A DNA stretch of 64,000 bases, from NCBI RefSeq assembly GCF_006007885.1, contig NZ_VCRO01000005.1, positions 1 through 64,000 of the forward strand. The letters are read 5' to 3'. The notes below the pieces were generated by a model. That model was not told the origin of the DNA. It saw only the letters and a program-made list of their open reading frames with translations, and ran no database searches. Below, piece after piece: positions 34,512 through 43,245 of the stretch (its first letter is position 1; each line of letters opens with the position of its first letter). This DNA is from Alteribacter natronophilus (GTDB lineage Bacteria > Bacillota > Bacilli > Bacillales > Salisediminibacteriaceae). The position numbers and the translations under genes were made by a program.

Positions 34512-35139
34512 CTTCTTTCCTTGTATGTCGTGCCGGAACCCCTACTGCCGTACAGCCGGCGGGAACATCTTTAATGACCGTCGCCCCTGCCCCGACTGTG
34601 GTCCAGGTCCCGATATTAATCCCGGGGATCACGGAGGTTCCAGTTCCAACCTGTGTGCCTTCTTCAATCGTCACACCACCTGCAAGAGCAGCTTTCGGGC
34701 AGAGATGAACAAAATCTCCGATGATGTTATCATGCTCGACGATCGCACCGGTGTTAATGATCACGTGATTTCCAACGGAGGCATCCGCCTGGACGACAGC
34801 CAGCGGCATGACAACCGTCCCTGTCCCGATCCTGGCGTATGAACTGATAACAGCAGAAGGGTGGATAATTGTCGCGTACCGCTCATCGGGCAGTCCGAGC
34901 ATGGAGACGATTTCCTGTCTGGACCGGTTGTTGCCGATTGCGACTGCAAGCTTCAGTTCCGGATTTTCCTCAAGGACTCTCTTTACCGCCTGAACCGGTC
35001 CTTTTACAATTCCATCCACCACAAGGACTTCCTGGTACAGATCATCGAAATAGCCGACAACTTTACCCGCATTGTTCTTTTCAATCATATCTGTAATGAC
35101 CTTACTGTGGCCGCCCTGTCCGACCAGTACGATCTTCAT
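34480..35139 (-). CDS. epsM: EpsM-like sugar O/N-acetyltransferase
   Basis: A 219-residue NeuD/PglD-type acetyltransferase. The N-terminal Rossmann-like sugar-binding part begins KIVLVGQGGHSKVITDMI. The C-terminal left-handed beta-helix has hexapeptide repeats (ARIGTGTVVMPLAVVQADASVG ... IGTWTTVGAGATVIKDVP). The probable catalytic His is in TGAIVEHDNIIGDF. It acetylates the amino sugar made by EpsN. The ATG overlaps the epsL stop (ATGA). Confidence 0.92.
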   Translation of the reverse strand: MKIVLVGQGGHSKVITDMIEKNNAGKVVGYFDDLYQEVLVVDGIVKGPVQAVKRVLEENPELKLAVAIGNNRSRQEIVSMLGLPDERYATIIHPSAVISSYARIGTGTVVMPLAVVQADASVGNHVIINTGAIVEHDNIIGDFVHLCPKAALAGGVTIEEGTQVGTGTSVIPGINIGTWTTVGAGATVIKDVPAGCTAVGVPARHTRKEGENQGVKNYI

Positions 35140-35759
35140 GATGATCCCCCCCTCACTTTTGCTCCTTCTCCCCGAAAACGTTCTGCCGTGACATGTCCTG
35201 TCTGGTTAATCCCCTCGGAGCGGAACACTTTATACACCGTCATCAAAAGAATCTTCAGATCAAGGAAAAAAGACTGATTTGTTACATACCAGAGATCGTA
35301 TTTGAATTTTCTTTCCCAGCTGATCCCGTTTCGCCCGTTCACCTGTGCCCACCCTGTGATTCCCGGTTTTACGTCGTGACGCCGTCTCTGCTCATGTGTA
35401 TACAGCTCCAGGTACTCCATCAGGAGCGGCCTCGGTCCAACAAGACTCAGATCGCCCTTCAGCACATTGAGGAGCTGGGGCAGTTCATCGAGACTGTACT
35501 TTCGCAGAAACTGCCCAAAGGGCGTGAGCCGCAGCTCGTCCGGCAGAAGATTACCGGCACGGTTCTTCTCCCCTGTCATCGTCCTGAATTTCAGAAAGTA
35601 AAACGGCTTTTCATAAAGACCCGGACGCTTCTGCCTGAAAAACACCGGTGCTCCGAGCTTCCACCTCACCAGTACCGTCAGCAGGATCATGACCGGAGAT
35701 AAAAAAAGCAGTAAAAAAAACGCTGCGGTAAAATCGAACGCACGTTTGACGGCTGTCAC
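35136..35759 (-). CDS. epsL: EpsL-like undecaprenyl-phosphate sugar-1-phosphate transferase
   Basis: A 207-residue initiating transferase of the bacterial sugar transferase family. It moves a sugar phosphate, probably diacetylbacillosamine-1-P, onto undecaprenyl phosphate and so starts each repeat unit. It has one N-terminal re-entrant membrane helix (FTAAFFLLLFLSPVMILLTVLV), then the family motifs FRQKRPG, FLKFRTM, SLDELPQLLNVLKGDLSLVGPRPL and PGITGWAQVNGR. The start is GTG; its purine-rich site is very close, and the gene may depend on coupling to the small frame just upstream. Confidence 0.94.
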   Translation of the reverse strand: MTAVKRAFDFTAAFFLLLFLSPVMILLTVLVRWKLGAPVFFRQKRPGLYEKPFYFLKFRTMTGEKNRAGNLLPDELRLTPFGQFLRKYSLDELPQLLNVLKGDLSLVGPRPLLMEYLELYTHEQRRRHDVKPGITGWAQVNGRNGISWERKFKYDLWYVTNQSFFLDLKILLMTVYKVFRSEGINQTGHVTAERFRGEGAKVRGGSS

Positions 35760-35763
35760 CCCC

Positions 35764-35916
35764 CTACACAGCTTTTTCAGCTGTATTTACGTATTTCTCA
35801 AGTTCCCCTTCGATTTCTTTCACCAGCTCAACTGCTGTGGCGTTCTCGTTCTGTTCCGCTGTCCGGCAGGTTTTCAGCAGGATGGCTTTCAGAACTTCCT
35901 GATCGAGATATTCCAT
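35764..35916 (-). CDS. Small acidic protein between epsG- and epsL-like genes (50 aa)
   Basis: A 50-residue open frame, MEYLDQEVLKAILLKTCRTA then a helical, acidic segment ending EKYVNTAEKAV. AAAGGTGAT lies six nt before this ATG; an in-frame ATG six bases earlier is too close to the ribosome site. It fills the gap between the polymerase gene and epsL almost exactly, which supports it being real. It is predicted all-helical without membrane segment. No family recognised. Confidence 0.6.
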   Translation of the reverse strand: MEYLDQEVLKAILLKTCRTAEQNENATAVELVKEIEGELEKYVNTAEKAV

Positions 35917-35928
35917 ATGCATCACCTT

Positions 35929-37002
35929 TTAAAAGAAGTTGCTTCGGTACTCAATATTCAGTGCCAGGACGTGCTCATAATAAAAGAAAAGAAAATAGAA
36001 AATCAGAATCAGATAATAAACAAGTTTACGGTCCTTTTCGGCAAACAGCTTCACGATCCAGGCCACCAGAATGAGCTGATAGAGTCCAAAGTAGATTGTG
36101 AACCTTGCAAAAATCCAGTTCTGGGACGCAACGATCATAAACAGAAGATTAAGGACGCAGAGATTGACGATGAAGTCCCCGTTGGGAAACAGCTCTCTCA
36201 GCCGTTCTCTACCAAGATAGGCAATCAGAAGTGGTGCTCCATAGACGAGAACCCGGAGGATACTTGCCCCTCCCTCTGAAAACTCCGCATAGTGACCGTA
36301 CTGACTGTCACCGATCGCAGAAAAAAGAACTTCCGAAAAATAGCCGTAACCTGCAACCATAATCAGCCCGGCAAGCAGAATGCCAAACGTCACCTGACTC
36401 CAGGCCGGACGTCTCACGATAAAATAGATAGGAATGAAAATGAGAGCGCTCTGATGAAATGCCGATGCAATGAGAACAACGATGGTGAACTTCTTCCAGC
36501 TGCCATCCATAATGTACTTGGTTGCCGCGAAAATAATGGCTGCAGCCAGGAACTGTCTGATTCCGTTCATCGAGACAAGGAACAGGCCGCTTGTGATATA
36601 GACGTACAGACTCAGTTCAAAAACACGGGAATATTTGTAGAGAACCATCACAATGAGCACGTTTGTAATCAATGCCGTTACAAAAATAAGAATTTGCGCA
36701 TCCCCTGAAATCTGCTGCAGTAAATACTGCATAACCGCAAAGCCGAAATCCTTCTGACTTACTGCATCTTCCAGCGTAAACACATTCGTTTCAAACGCAT
36801 GGCGGTAATAGTAAGTGTCACCGATATTAATCCTGAGTCCGGACACGACGACCAGTGTCATCATGGCAAAAAAAGCAAAGAACCTGTTCGGTCTGACCGT
36901 CACCGGCTCAAACACGGATTGTTCAAGCCCGGTACGGGCACTTACACGGGATAAAAAAGAAAAACTGAAAACAAGAGCGAGATTGGCGTAAAGGATTGCC
37001 AT
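35929..37002 (-). CDS. epsG: EpsG-like exopolysaccharide polymerase (Wzy-type)
   Basis: A 357-residue polytopic membrane protein with about ten predicted helices. The EpsG-family segment RINIGDTYYYRHAF near residue 60 and the GIRQFLAAAIIFAATKYI and SAFHQSALIFIPIYFI segments are the parts I recognise. It would join flipped repeat units into a polymer at the outer face. AAAGGAT precedes the ATG. Position between EpsE/F-like and EpsL-like genes agrees with the B. subtilis order. Confidence 0.88.
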   Translation of the reverse strand: MAILYANLALVFSFSFLSRVSARTGLEQSVFEPVTVRPNRFFAFFAMMTLVVVSGLRINIGDTYYYRHAFETNVFTLEDAVSQKDFGFAVMQYLLQQISGDAQILIFVTALITNVLIVMVLYKYSRVFELSLYVYITSGLFLVSMNGIRQFLAAAIIFAATKYIMDGSWKKFTIVVLIASAFHQSALIFIPIYFIVRRPAWSQVTFGILLAGLIMVAGYGYFSEVLFSAIGDSQYGHYAEFSEGGASILRVLVYGAPLLIAYLGRERLRELFPNGDFIVNLCVLNLLFMIVASQNWIFARFTIYFGLYQLILVAWIVKLFAEKDRKLVYYLILIFYFLFFYYEHVLALNIEYRSNFF

Positions 37003-37027
37003 GAGTGTAATCCTTTCTTTCCGTTTC

Positions 37028-37924
37028 TTATAAGGAAGAAGCTGACCTCTGTTTCGTCAGTACATGAAAATATAAAAGCAGCCCGGGCGGAATTGCCAGG
37101 ACTGTAAGCAGAGGTGCAGGCGTGTCTCTTAAAAAGCTGCTGTTCTTCTCCAGAAAACTGCTGGAAACGTAATGTATGGCCTGCCTGTATTTAAATTTTA
37201 AATCAACGAACGGAAGCTTCATCAGTTCCTTCCGGTAAAATGAAAAGCCTTTTGGATTTCTGTAGTACTGGCTTAACATGTTCATGGATGAACCGTCCTC
37301 CAGGTATTCAACCACACACAGCGGTTCATTGAGCAGCAGAAGTTCGTAGTCCTCATCGAGCCGGTAATACTTGTAGGCCAGCCCTACGTAGCGCTCTCCC
37401 CTGAACAGCGGATATGGATATTTCTTCGTAAGTTCCGTGCGGTACACAAGCTTTTTGTCTCCGGTTACCCCGTATTTATAGTAAAGATCAAATAAGGTGG
37501 ACCGGCTTACATCCTCGGGCAGCTTTGTTCCGATGATGTTTCCTCTCCGGTCAAGATCCAGTCCGGCAATCCCGCTCACACGACTGCTTCCATATGAAGA
37601 CCAGAACGAGAGGATCTTTTCCACCGCTCCTTCAGCCAATTCGTCATCCGAATCGATGCACACATTCAGTTCTGTATCAATAAGTTCATAAGCTGTATTA
37701 TGGGCGCCGTGCATGCCCTGGTTCTGCTGATAATGATAACGGATATCTATAAGACCTTCTGCAGTCCACGATTTCACCAGATCGGCCGTGCCGTCCGTTG
37801 AACCATCGTCGATGATGAGCCAGACAAAATCTTTCCGTGACTGTCTGAGCAGGCTTAAATATAACTGCGGCAGACAAAATGCCCGGTTGTAGGTTGGGGT
37901 AAATACTGTAAGTGTTTTTTCCAC
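37028..37924 (-). CDS. Family 2 glycosyltransferase (EpsE position)
   Basis: A 298-residue GT-A enzyme: LTVFTPTYNRAFCLPQLYLSL, IIDDGSTDGTADLV, and CIDSDDELAEGA with the DxD motif. I start at the GTG at 37924 (VEKTLTVF), seven nt after AAAGGAGG; the longer frame runs into the upstream gene. It is next to the EpsF-like gene as EpsE is in B. subtilis, but I cannot show that it has EpsE's second function as flagellar clutch. Confidence 0.87.
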   Translation of the reverse strand: MEKTLTVFTPTYNRAFCLPQLYLSLLRQSRKDFVWLIIDDGSTDGTADLVKSWTAEGLIDIRYHYQQNQGMHGAHNTAYELIDTELNVCIDSDDELAEGAVEKILSFWSSYGSSRVSGIAGLDLDRRGNIIGTKLPEDVSRSTLFDLYYKYGVTGDKKLVYRTELTKKYPYPLFRGERYVGLAYKYYRLDEDYELLLLNEPLCVVEYLEDGSSMNMLSQYYRNPKGFSFYRKELMKLPFVDLKFKYRQAIHYVSSSFLEKNSSFLRDTPAPLLTVLAIPPGLLLYFHVLTKQRSASSL

Positions 37925-37940
37925 CGGCTTCCTCCTTTCC

Positions 37941-39047
37941 TTACACGGTGAGATAGAATCCCTGTGACCAATCGGCTGTGTGACGGATGTCATACCCGCT
38001 TGCTGCCAGAGGCTGGTGTGACAGGTTCCGATCAGGGCGTATCTCTGCCATTTTTCTCACTTCATCGATCCACCTTGAGCGGTCATGCAAAGGAAGAAAC
38101 CGGACGAGCCCCGCGCCCATATCCACTTCACGTGAAATTACGTCTGAGATCAGGCAGGGAAGCCCTGCTCCCTGGGCTTCCACCAGAGTGACCGGGAGCC
38201 CTTCATGAAGGGAGGGAAACAGAAACAGATCCATGCCCTGAAGCAGTCGCTGTATGTCCTGTCTCACACCGAGAAAATGGACGTCCTCTGCGAATTCACT
38301 GCTGTTTACCTTTTTTTCAATTTTTGTTCTCAAATCCCCATCTCCGGCCAGAATTAATTTGGCCCGGGGTATTGTTTTCCTGATCTCCACAAACAAATCG
38401 ATCAGATAGGCATGGTTTTTCTGATGATTAAACCTGCCCACATGTCCAATTACAAAGTCGTTCTTCTGAAGACCCAGCTCTTCTCTTACTTCCTGGTGCG
38501 CGTGTTCCGAGTAGGCAAACTCATCACACCTGATTCCATTTTTAAGAATCCGGAAATTGCGTTCACCCGCACTGTTAAACAGCCATCTTCCCGCCAGATC
38601 AGAACAGGCAAAAAAATGAGTTGCCGAACGGTCAATTTGTTTTCCTGCATACCATTTGTACAGTTTTACTGCTGCATTGCCTTCGCTTCCCGTATTATGG
38701 CTGTGGGCAATTCGTACTTTAAGTCCGTTCCGCTTCGCTTCTCTCAGCACAATCCCGCTCATTTTATCCAGATGGGAATGAACGATCGAGTATTCCGGAT
38801 GAGCTGAGAAAAAGCTGTTCAGCGCTTTCTGAAATCCAAAATGGCCGGCTTCCGTGATATATGGAATCCTGTGAATCCGCCCTCCCATACTCTCAATTTC
38901 ACTGTCGAACATCCCTTCTTTGCACGTGAGAAAATCAAACTGTACTTTTGAGCGGTCGATGTTTCTGTAAAGGTTCATGAGGAGGGTTTCGGCGCCTCCC
39001 CTGTTCATATTCACAACTACGTGTAATACTCTTACTGGATTGCCCAC
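37941..39047 (-). CDS. Family 4 glycosyltransferase (EpsF-like)
   Basis: A 368-residue GT-B enzyme. The start VLHVVVNMNRGGAETLLMNLYRNID with FDFLTCKEGMFDSEI, and IVHSHLDKMSGIVLREAKRNG with VRIAHSHNTGSEGN, follow EpsF. The donor site is FPSLHEGLPVTLVEAQGAG. It overlaps the epsD-like gene end by 16 nt, so the two are coupled. A paralogue lies at 32198. Confidence 0.9.
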   Translation of the reverse strand: MGNPVRVLHVVVNMNRGGAETLLMNLYRNIDRSKVQFDFLTCKEGMFDSEIESMGGRIHRIPYITEAGHFGFQKALNSFFSAHPEYSIVHSHLDKMSGIVLREAKRNGLKVRIAHSHNTGSEGNAAVKLYKWYAGKQIDRSATHFFACSDLAGRWLFNSAGERNFRILKNGIRCDEFAYSEHAHQEVREELGLQKNDFVIGHVGRFNHQKNHAYLIDLFVEIRKTIPRAKLILAGDGDLRTKIEKKVNSSEFAEDVHFLGVRQDIQRLLQGMDLFLFPSLHEGLPVTLVEAQGAGLPCLISDVISREVDMGAGLVRFLPLHDRSRWIDEVRKMAEIRPDRNLSHQPLAASGYDIRHTADWSQGFYLTV

Positions 39048-40186
39048 ACAGCCTCCTCCATTTCATTCATGTACTTTCTGTAGAGCTGTTTATTTTCGTT
39101 TAGAACCAGGTTCAGGGAATACCGCTCCATCATGCGTGCCCGGGAGTGTTCCCCGAGTGTACGGCGCAGTTTTTCGTCCCGGGTGAGAAGCGTGAGTTTT
39201 TCTGCGAAGGCCTGATGATTGTCAGGCGGCACCGTCCAGCCGTTTACGCCCTGTTTAATGAGCTCACAGTGGCCGCGGTTTTCGGTGGCCAATACAGGCA
39301 GGCCGCACGACATCGCTTCCATGATATTAACCGGCAGGCCTTCCCGGAAACTCGAGCCGACCGCAATGTCACATGCAGGAAGAATCCTCACAATGTCTTT
39401 TCTGAAGCCGAGAAAATCTACCCGGTCCGAGACGCCGAGTTTTCCGGCCAGCGCTCTGCACTCCTTTTCAAGCGCCCCTTCCCCGGCAAGCAGAAGACGA
39501 GCTCCGGGGAGCTCGTCTTTAAGTAAAGCTAATGAATGAATAAGGAACTGCTGATTTTTGTTTTTATTAAACTCTGCTGCGTAAAAAAGCAGCAGATCGC
39601 TCTCTGAATACCCCAGTTCCTTACGTATCTCGCAGCGCTCGTATTCATCAGCCGGACGGTACTTTTCCGTGTCCACCCCGACACCGTGTACATGGGCGAT
39701 TGTCCCCGCCGATAACCGGTGCATTCTTGCTCTCTCGTAATCTTCTTCGTTGATCGTCACGAGGCAGTCGGTTAAATTCGCCAGGAGCTTTTCCACCGGA
39801 TAGTAGCAGAGCCAGTTCGCAGCAGGTGCTCCTTTACAGAAGTGGAACCCATGAGCCGTATAGAATGTTTTTGTCCCGTTTTTCCGGGCACGCCTTGCTG
39901 CGAGTCTGCCAATGACACCGCCAAGGGGGGTGTGACTGTGCACGATCGCGAACTGTTCCCGGTCCACGATCGCCCTCAGCTCCCGAAGTGCTCCCAGGTT
40001 TGCCAGCCGGAACGGAGAGCGCTGGATCGGAATGTCGTACTTTACATCGGTGTAGGGAAGCTTCATCGTTCCTGATGCTGCCACGTGAACCTCCCATCCC
40101 TGTTCCTTAAACCATTTCATGTATGGAAGATGAAAAGCTTTAAAGTGATAATCGACCGTTGCGCAAAGAAGGATTTTCTTCTGCAT
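39032..40186 (-). CDS. epsD: EpsD-like family 4 glycosyltransferase
   Basis: A 384-residue GT-B enzyme. The N-terminus KILLCATVDYHFKAFHLPYM and the TFYTAHGFHFCKGAPAANWL and DCLVTINEEDYERAR segments closely follow what I recall of B. subtilis EpsD. The donor site is GSSFREGLPVNIMEAMSCG. It probably adds the second sugar after the EpsL-primed residue. GGAGG lies seven nt before the ATG; it begins 10 bp after galU. Confidence 0.93.
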   Translation of the reverse strand: MQKKILLCATVDYHFKAFHLPYMKWFKEQGWEVHVAASGTMKLPYTDVKYDIPIQRSPFRLANLGALRELRAIVDREQFAIVHSHTPLGGVIGRLAARRARKNGTKTFYTAHGFHFCKGAPAANWLCYYPVEKLLANLTDCLVTINEEDYERARMHRLSAGTIAHVHGVGVDTEKYRPADEYERCEIRKELGYSESDLLLFYAAEFNKNKNQQFLIHSLALLKDELPGARLLLAGEGALEKECRALAGKLGVSDRVDFLGFRKDIVRILPACDIAVGSSFREGLPVNIMEAMSCGLPVLATENRGHCELIKQGVNGWTVPPDNHQAFAEKLTLLTRDEKLRRTLGEHSRARMMERYSLNLVLNENKQLYRKYMNEMEEAVWAIQ

Positions 40187-40196
40187 GGCGGGCCTC

Positions 40197-41075
40197 CTAT
40201 TTGACGAGCTGCTGTTCCATCACTTCAGTCAGGTAATCGAGAAGCTCATGGCGGAGATCCTCCCGCTGCAGTCCCATATCGATCATCGTTTTTATAAAGC
40301 CCATTTTCTCTCCCACATCGTAGCGGGTTCCTCTGAAATCATAGGCGTAGACAGCTTCCTGAAGCTTCAGACGGTCGATCGCATCAGTCAGCTGAATTTC
40401 GCCTCCTGAGCCCGGCTGCTGTGTTCCGAGGATGTCAAAGATGGCCGGGTTCAGTATATACCTGCCCAGAATTGCCAGGTTGGAAGGTGCCTCTTCCTGA
40501 GCCGGCTTTTCCACAAGGTGGCTGACACTGTAAAATCGTTCTCTCAGCTTCTGGCCGGCTACAATTCCATAACGGGATACTTCATGATCCGGTACCGACT
40601 GAACGCCAAGCACTGACGCGTTGTAATGACTGTACTGTTCGATAAGCTGCTTCAGGCACGGTTTTTCTGCCTGGACGATGTCGTCACCGAGCAGCACTGC
40701 GAACGGCTCGTCTCCGATGAACTTACGTGCACACCAGATGGCATGCCCAAGTCCTTTCGGCTCTTTCTGGCGTATGTAGTGGATGTCCACCATTTTCGAT
40801 GATTTCTGTACTTCATCCAGAAGCACTGTCTTTCCTTTTTTCAGCAGTGTCTGCTCGAGTTCAAAGGAGTTGTCGAAATGATCCTCGATCGCCCGCTTTC
40901 CTTTCCCGGTTACGATAATGATGTCCTCGATGCCTGATGCTACAGCTTCCTCGACAATGTACTGAATGGTGGGCTTGTCCACAATCGGCAGCATTTCCTT
41001 TGGCATCGCCTTTGTGGCCGGCAGAAAACGTGTACCGAGTCCTGCCGCCGGAATGATTGCTTTTTTTACTCTCAC
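40197..41075 (-). CDS. galU: UTP-glucose-1-phosphate uridylyltransferase
   Basis: A 292-residue nucleotidyltransferase making UDP-glucose from UTP and glucose 1-phosphate. It has [20 protein letters not shown], the [20 protein letters not shown] segment, and [10 protein letters not shown] with the catalytic Asp. GTG start with GGGAGG upstream. It supplies UDP-glucose to this operon and, with GalE, UDP-galactose. It interrupts the epsC-epsD order known from B. subtilis. Confidence 0.97.
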   Translation of the reverse strand: MRVKKAIIPAAGLGTRFLPATKAMPKEMLPIVDKPTIQYIVEEAVASGIEDIIIVTGKGKRAIEDHFDNSFELEQTLLKKGKTVLLDEVQKSSKMVDIHYIRQKEPKGLGHAIWCARKFIGDEPFAVLLGDDIVQAEKPCLKQLIEQYSHYNASVLGVQSVPDHEVSRYGIVAGQKLRERFYSVSHLVEKPAQEEAPSNLAILGRYILNPAIFDILGTQQPGSGGEIQLTDAIDRLKLQEAVYAYDFRGTRYDVGEKMGFIKTMIDMGLQREDLRHELLDYLTEVMEQQLVK

Positions 41076-41105
41076 ATGATTCCCTCCCCTGAAATATACA
41101 GTGCC

Positions 41106-42950
41106 TTACACTTCCACCGGTACCATTTCTTTTTCTTTTCCGGCCGGTTCCCCGTTTTCTTCCGGTTTATAATTAGCCAGAGAAAGCAGTTCATTCCGCA
41201 GCTCATTTTTGCTTAACCGGTCGTAGGTGACTATCAGATTTTCGATTTCACGAATCAGCACCTGCGATGTTTTTCCAATGTGAATTTTCGGATAGATCTG
41301 CTCTTCATGAACTTCATGGTCATTCAGCAGTTCTTCAAACAGTTTTTCCCCGGGCCTCATTCCCGTGTAGGTGATCCCTACTTCATCTTCTGAGTACCCG
41401 GAAAGCTTGATGAGGTTCTTCGCAAGATCCACAATTTTTACAGGATCACCCATATCAAGGACGAATGTTTCACCGCCTTTTGCCAGGCTCCCTGCCTGCA
41501 GCACAAGCCTGGATGCCTCTGGAATTGTCATGAAGTAACGGACCATATCCGGATGGGTGACGGTGACCGGTCCGCCATTCTGAATCTGTTTCTTAAATAA
41601 AGGAATCACACTTCCGCGGCTCCCCAGGACGTTACCGAAGCGAACCGTGATAAAGTTCGTCCTGCTTTGCAGGTTCATCTGCTGGACGATCATTTCCGCA
41701 AGCCGTTTGCTCGCTCCCATCACGCTTGTGGGGTTTACCGCCTTATCAGTGGAAATCATGACGAAAGAAGAAACGTGATGATCGGCTGCGGCAAGAGCGA
41801 CATTCCGTGTTCCGATCATATTGTTTTTGACCGCTTCCTCAGGGTTACGTTCCATGAGCGGGACGTGCTTATGTGCAGCTGCGTGATAAACGATGGACGG
41901 CTTATGAACCTTCATGATCTGATGGATCTTCTCTTCATCCTGGATGTCGGCAATCTCTGTGACGTACTGAATGTTATGGTGACCAAAATGTGCTTTAAGC
42001 TCCATCTCAATCGAATAGATGCTGTTTTCCCCGTGACCAAGCAGAACGAGCTTTTCGGGTTTGAATCGTGTGATCTGACGGCAGATTTCCGAGCCGATTG
42101 ATCCTCCAGCACCCGTCACCAGTACGACACGGCCTGAAAGCTGTTTGGATATTCCTTCAATATCGAGTTTCACCTGTTCACGTCCGAGGAGGTCCTCCAC
42201 CTTCACTTCCCTGAATTGAGAGATGGAGACTTTGCCTGAGACGAGATCTTCAATCAGAGGAAGAATCTGCGTTTTTGCCGGCGTCTTACTGCACTCTCTG
42301 AAGATGTGTTTCAGCTCTTTCTTTTTCAGTGAAGGAATCGCAATTACGATATTTTCAATGTTTAACTGCTTTACTGTTTTCTCAATTTCCTCAGTCCCAC
42401 CTGCTACAGGAACACCGAGGATATCCAGGTTGTGAAGCCTGGGGTTATCATCCACAAATGCGACCGGGTGCAGGTTACTCTGGCTTTTGTTCAGAAGCTG
42501 CCTGGCAATCATCGTCCCCGCAGCACCTGCTCCGACGATGAGTGTCCGTTTTTTCTCTTCTTCCCGGTTTACCAGGTACGAATCCCTGAACATGCGCCAG
42601 GCAAACCGCGTTCCGCCAATTGCAAACAGCTGAAGAAGCCAGACGACAACGAGAAACCTGATATGAACCGTCTGAGTGATCAGCGCCTGTGCCACAGCCG
42701 TTAATAGAACCGAGAGGGACACCGTTTTCAGGATGATCATCAATTCTCCGGTACTGGCGTATTCCCAGGCTTTTTTGTAGAGCTTGTACTTATAGGAAAA
42801 GAAAAAATGACAGCCGATGAGTATGAAACCGGAAATCACCAGAACCGACGACACTGACTGATTCAGCAGAAGGCTGCTCAGGATCACTGCTCCTGTAATC
42901 AGCAGCGCGTCTACTAGCACAAGCAGCGATACTCTGCTTTTATAAGCCAT
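41106..42950 (-). CDS. epsC: EpsC-like membrane UDP-sugar 4,6-dehydratase
   Basis: A 614-residue CapD/PglF/EpsC-family enzyme. Four N-terminal membrane helices (about 7-110), a first Rossmann motif (TLIVGAGAAGTMIARQL), and a C-terminal dehydratase domain with GAGGSIGSEICRQI and STDKAVNPTSVMGASKR, the region of the catalytic residues. It converts UDP-GlcNAc to the 4-keto-6-deoxy sugar used by EpsN. I start at the ATG at 42950, with AAAGGAGG seven nt upstream. The gene follows the EAR RNA element, as in B. subtilis. Confidence 0.94.
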   Translation of the reverse strand: MAYKSRVSLLVLVDALLITGAVILSSLLLNQSVSSVLVISGFILIGCHFFFSYKYKLYKKAWEYASTGELMIILKTVSLSVLLTAVAQALITQTVHIRFLVVVWLLQLFAIGGTRFAWRMFRDSYLVNREEEKKRTLIVGAGAAGTMIARQLLNKSQSNLHPVAFVDDNPRLHNLDILGVPVAGGTEEIEKTVKQLNIENIVIAIPSLKKKELKHIFRECSKTPAKTQILPLIEDLVSGKVSISQFREVKVEDLLGREQVKLDIEGISKQLSGRVVLVTGAGGSIGSEICRQITRFKPEKLVLLGHGENSIYSIEMELKAHFGHHNIQYVTEIADIQDEEKIHQIMKVHKPSIVYHAAAHKHVPLMERNPEEAVKNNMIGTRNVALAAADHHVSSFVMISTDKAVNPTSVMGASKRLAEMIVQQMNLQSRTNFITVRFGNVLGSRGSVIPLFKKQIQNGGPVTVTHPDMVRYFMTIPEASRLVLQAGSLAKGGETFVLDMGDPVKIVDLAKNLIKLSGYSEDEVGITYTGMRPGEKLFEELLNDHEVHEEQIYPKIHIGKTSQVLIREIENLIVTYDRLSKNELRNELLSLANYKPEENGEPAGKEKEMVPVEV

Positions 42951-43006
42951 ATAAATCCCTCCTTTTTTTATCACTATCGTTTTGCTCATTTAATGCTTTA
43001 GAACAG

Positions 43007-43037
43007 CCCGGATCATCCTGAACATCGATCCGGACCG
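43007..43037 (-). other. Hairpin between EAR element and epsC
   Basis: Minus strand: stem CCGGATC / GATCCGG with a loop of about 12 nt. It lacks a clear T tract. Since EAR acts by processive antitermination, this could be one of the pause or termination sites it overcomes. Confidence 0.4.
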
Positions 43038-43054
43038 CAAAAAACATTAAATGA

Positions 43055-43178
43055 ACCGGGCATTCAACCCGTCCTCACGCCACACTACCGATGACTAGCA
43101 TCTAAGGCTGATTAGCCCACAGCATGGCCGAGTGCCTCCGTTGGTAACGGTAAGGAGACATTCCCGAAAGCGAACAAT
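43055..43178 (-). ncRNA. EAR (eps-associated RNA) antitermination element
   Basis: About 120 nt of structured RNA on the minus strand between the BY-kinase gene and the epsC-like gene, the position of EAR in B. subtilis. Recognisable blocks: TTCGCTTTCGGGAATGTCTC, GGAGGCACTCGGCCATGCTG, GGGCTAATCAGCC, GATGCTAGTCATCGGTAGTG and GGCGTGAGGACGGG. EAR is known to let RNA polymerase read through distant terminators in long eps operons. The 23 kb downstream here makes that need plausible. Boundaries are approximate and assigned from memory of the motif. Confidence 0.82.
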
Positions 43179-43191
43179 ATAACGTCTTTTG

Positions 43192-43207
43192 GTTCGTAAT
43201 AAAGAAC
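43192..43207. promoter_or_regulatory. Imperfect SinR-type site upstream of EAR
   Basis: Minus strand GTTCTTTATTACGAAC, 13 of 16 positions identical to the two perfect palindromes at 20239 and 44772, with an intact GTTCTTT half. No convincing promoter is seen next to it. A binding role is speculative. Confidence 0.35.
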
Positions 43208-43245
43208 AAAACTGTTAAAAAAATAGCCGTATTTAACCGGAATTT

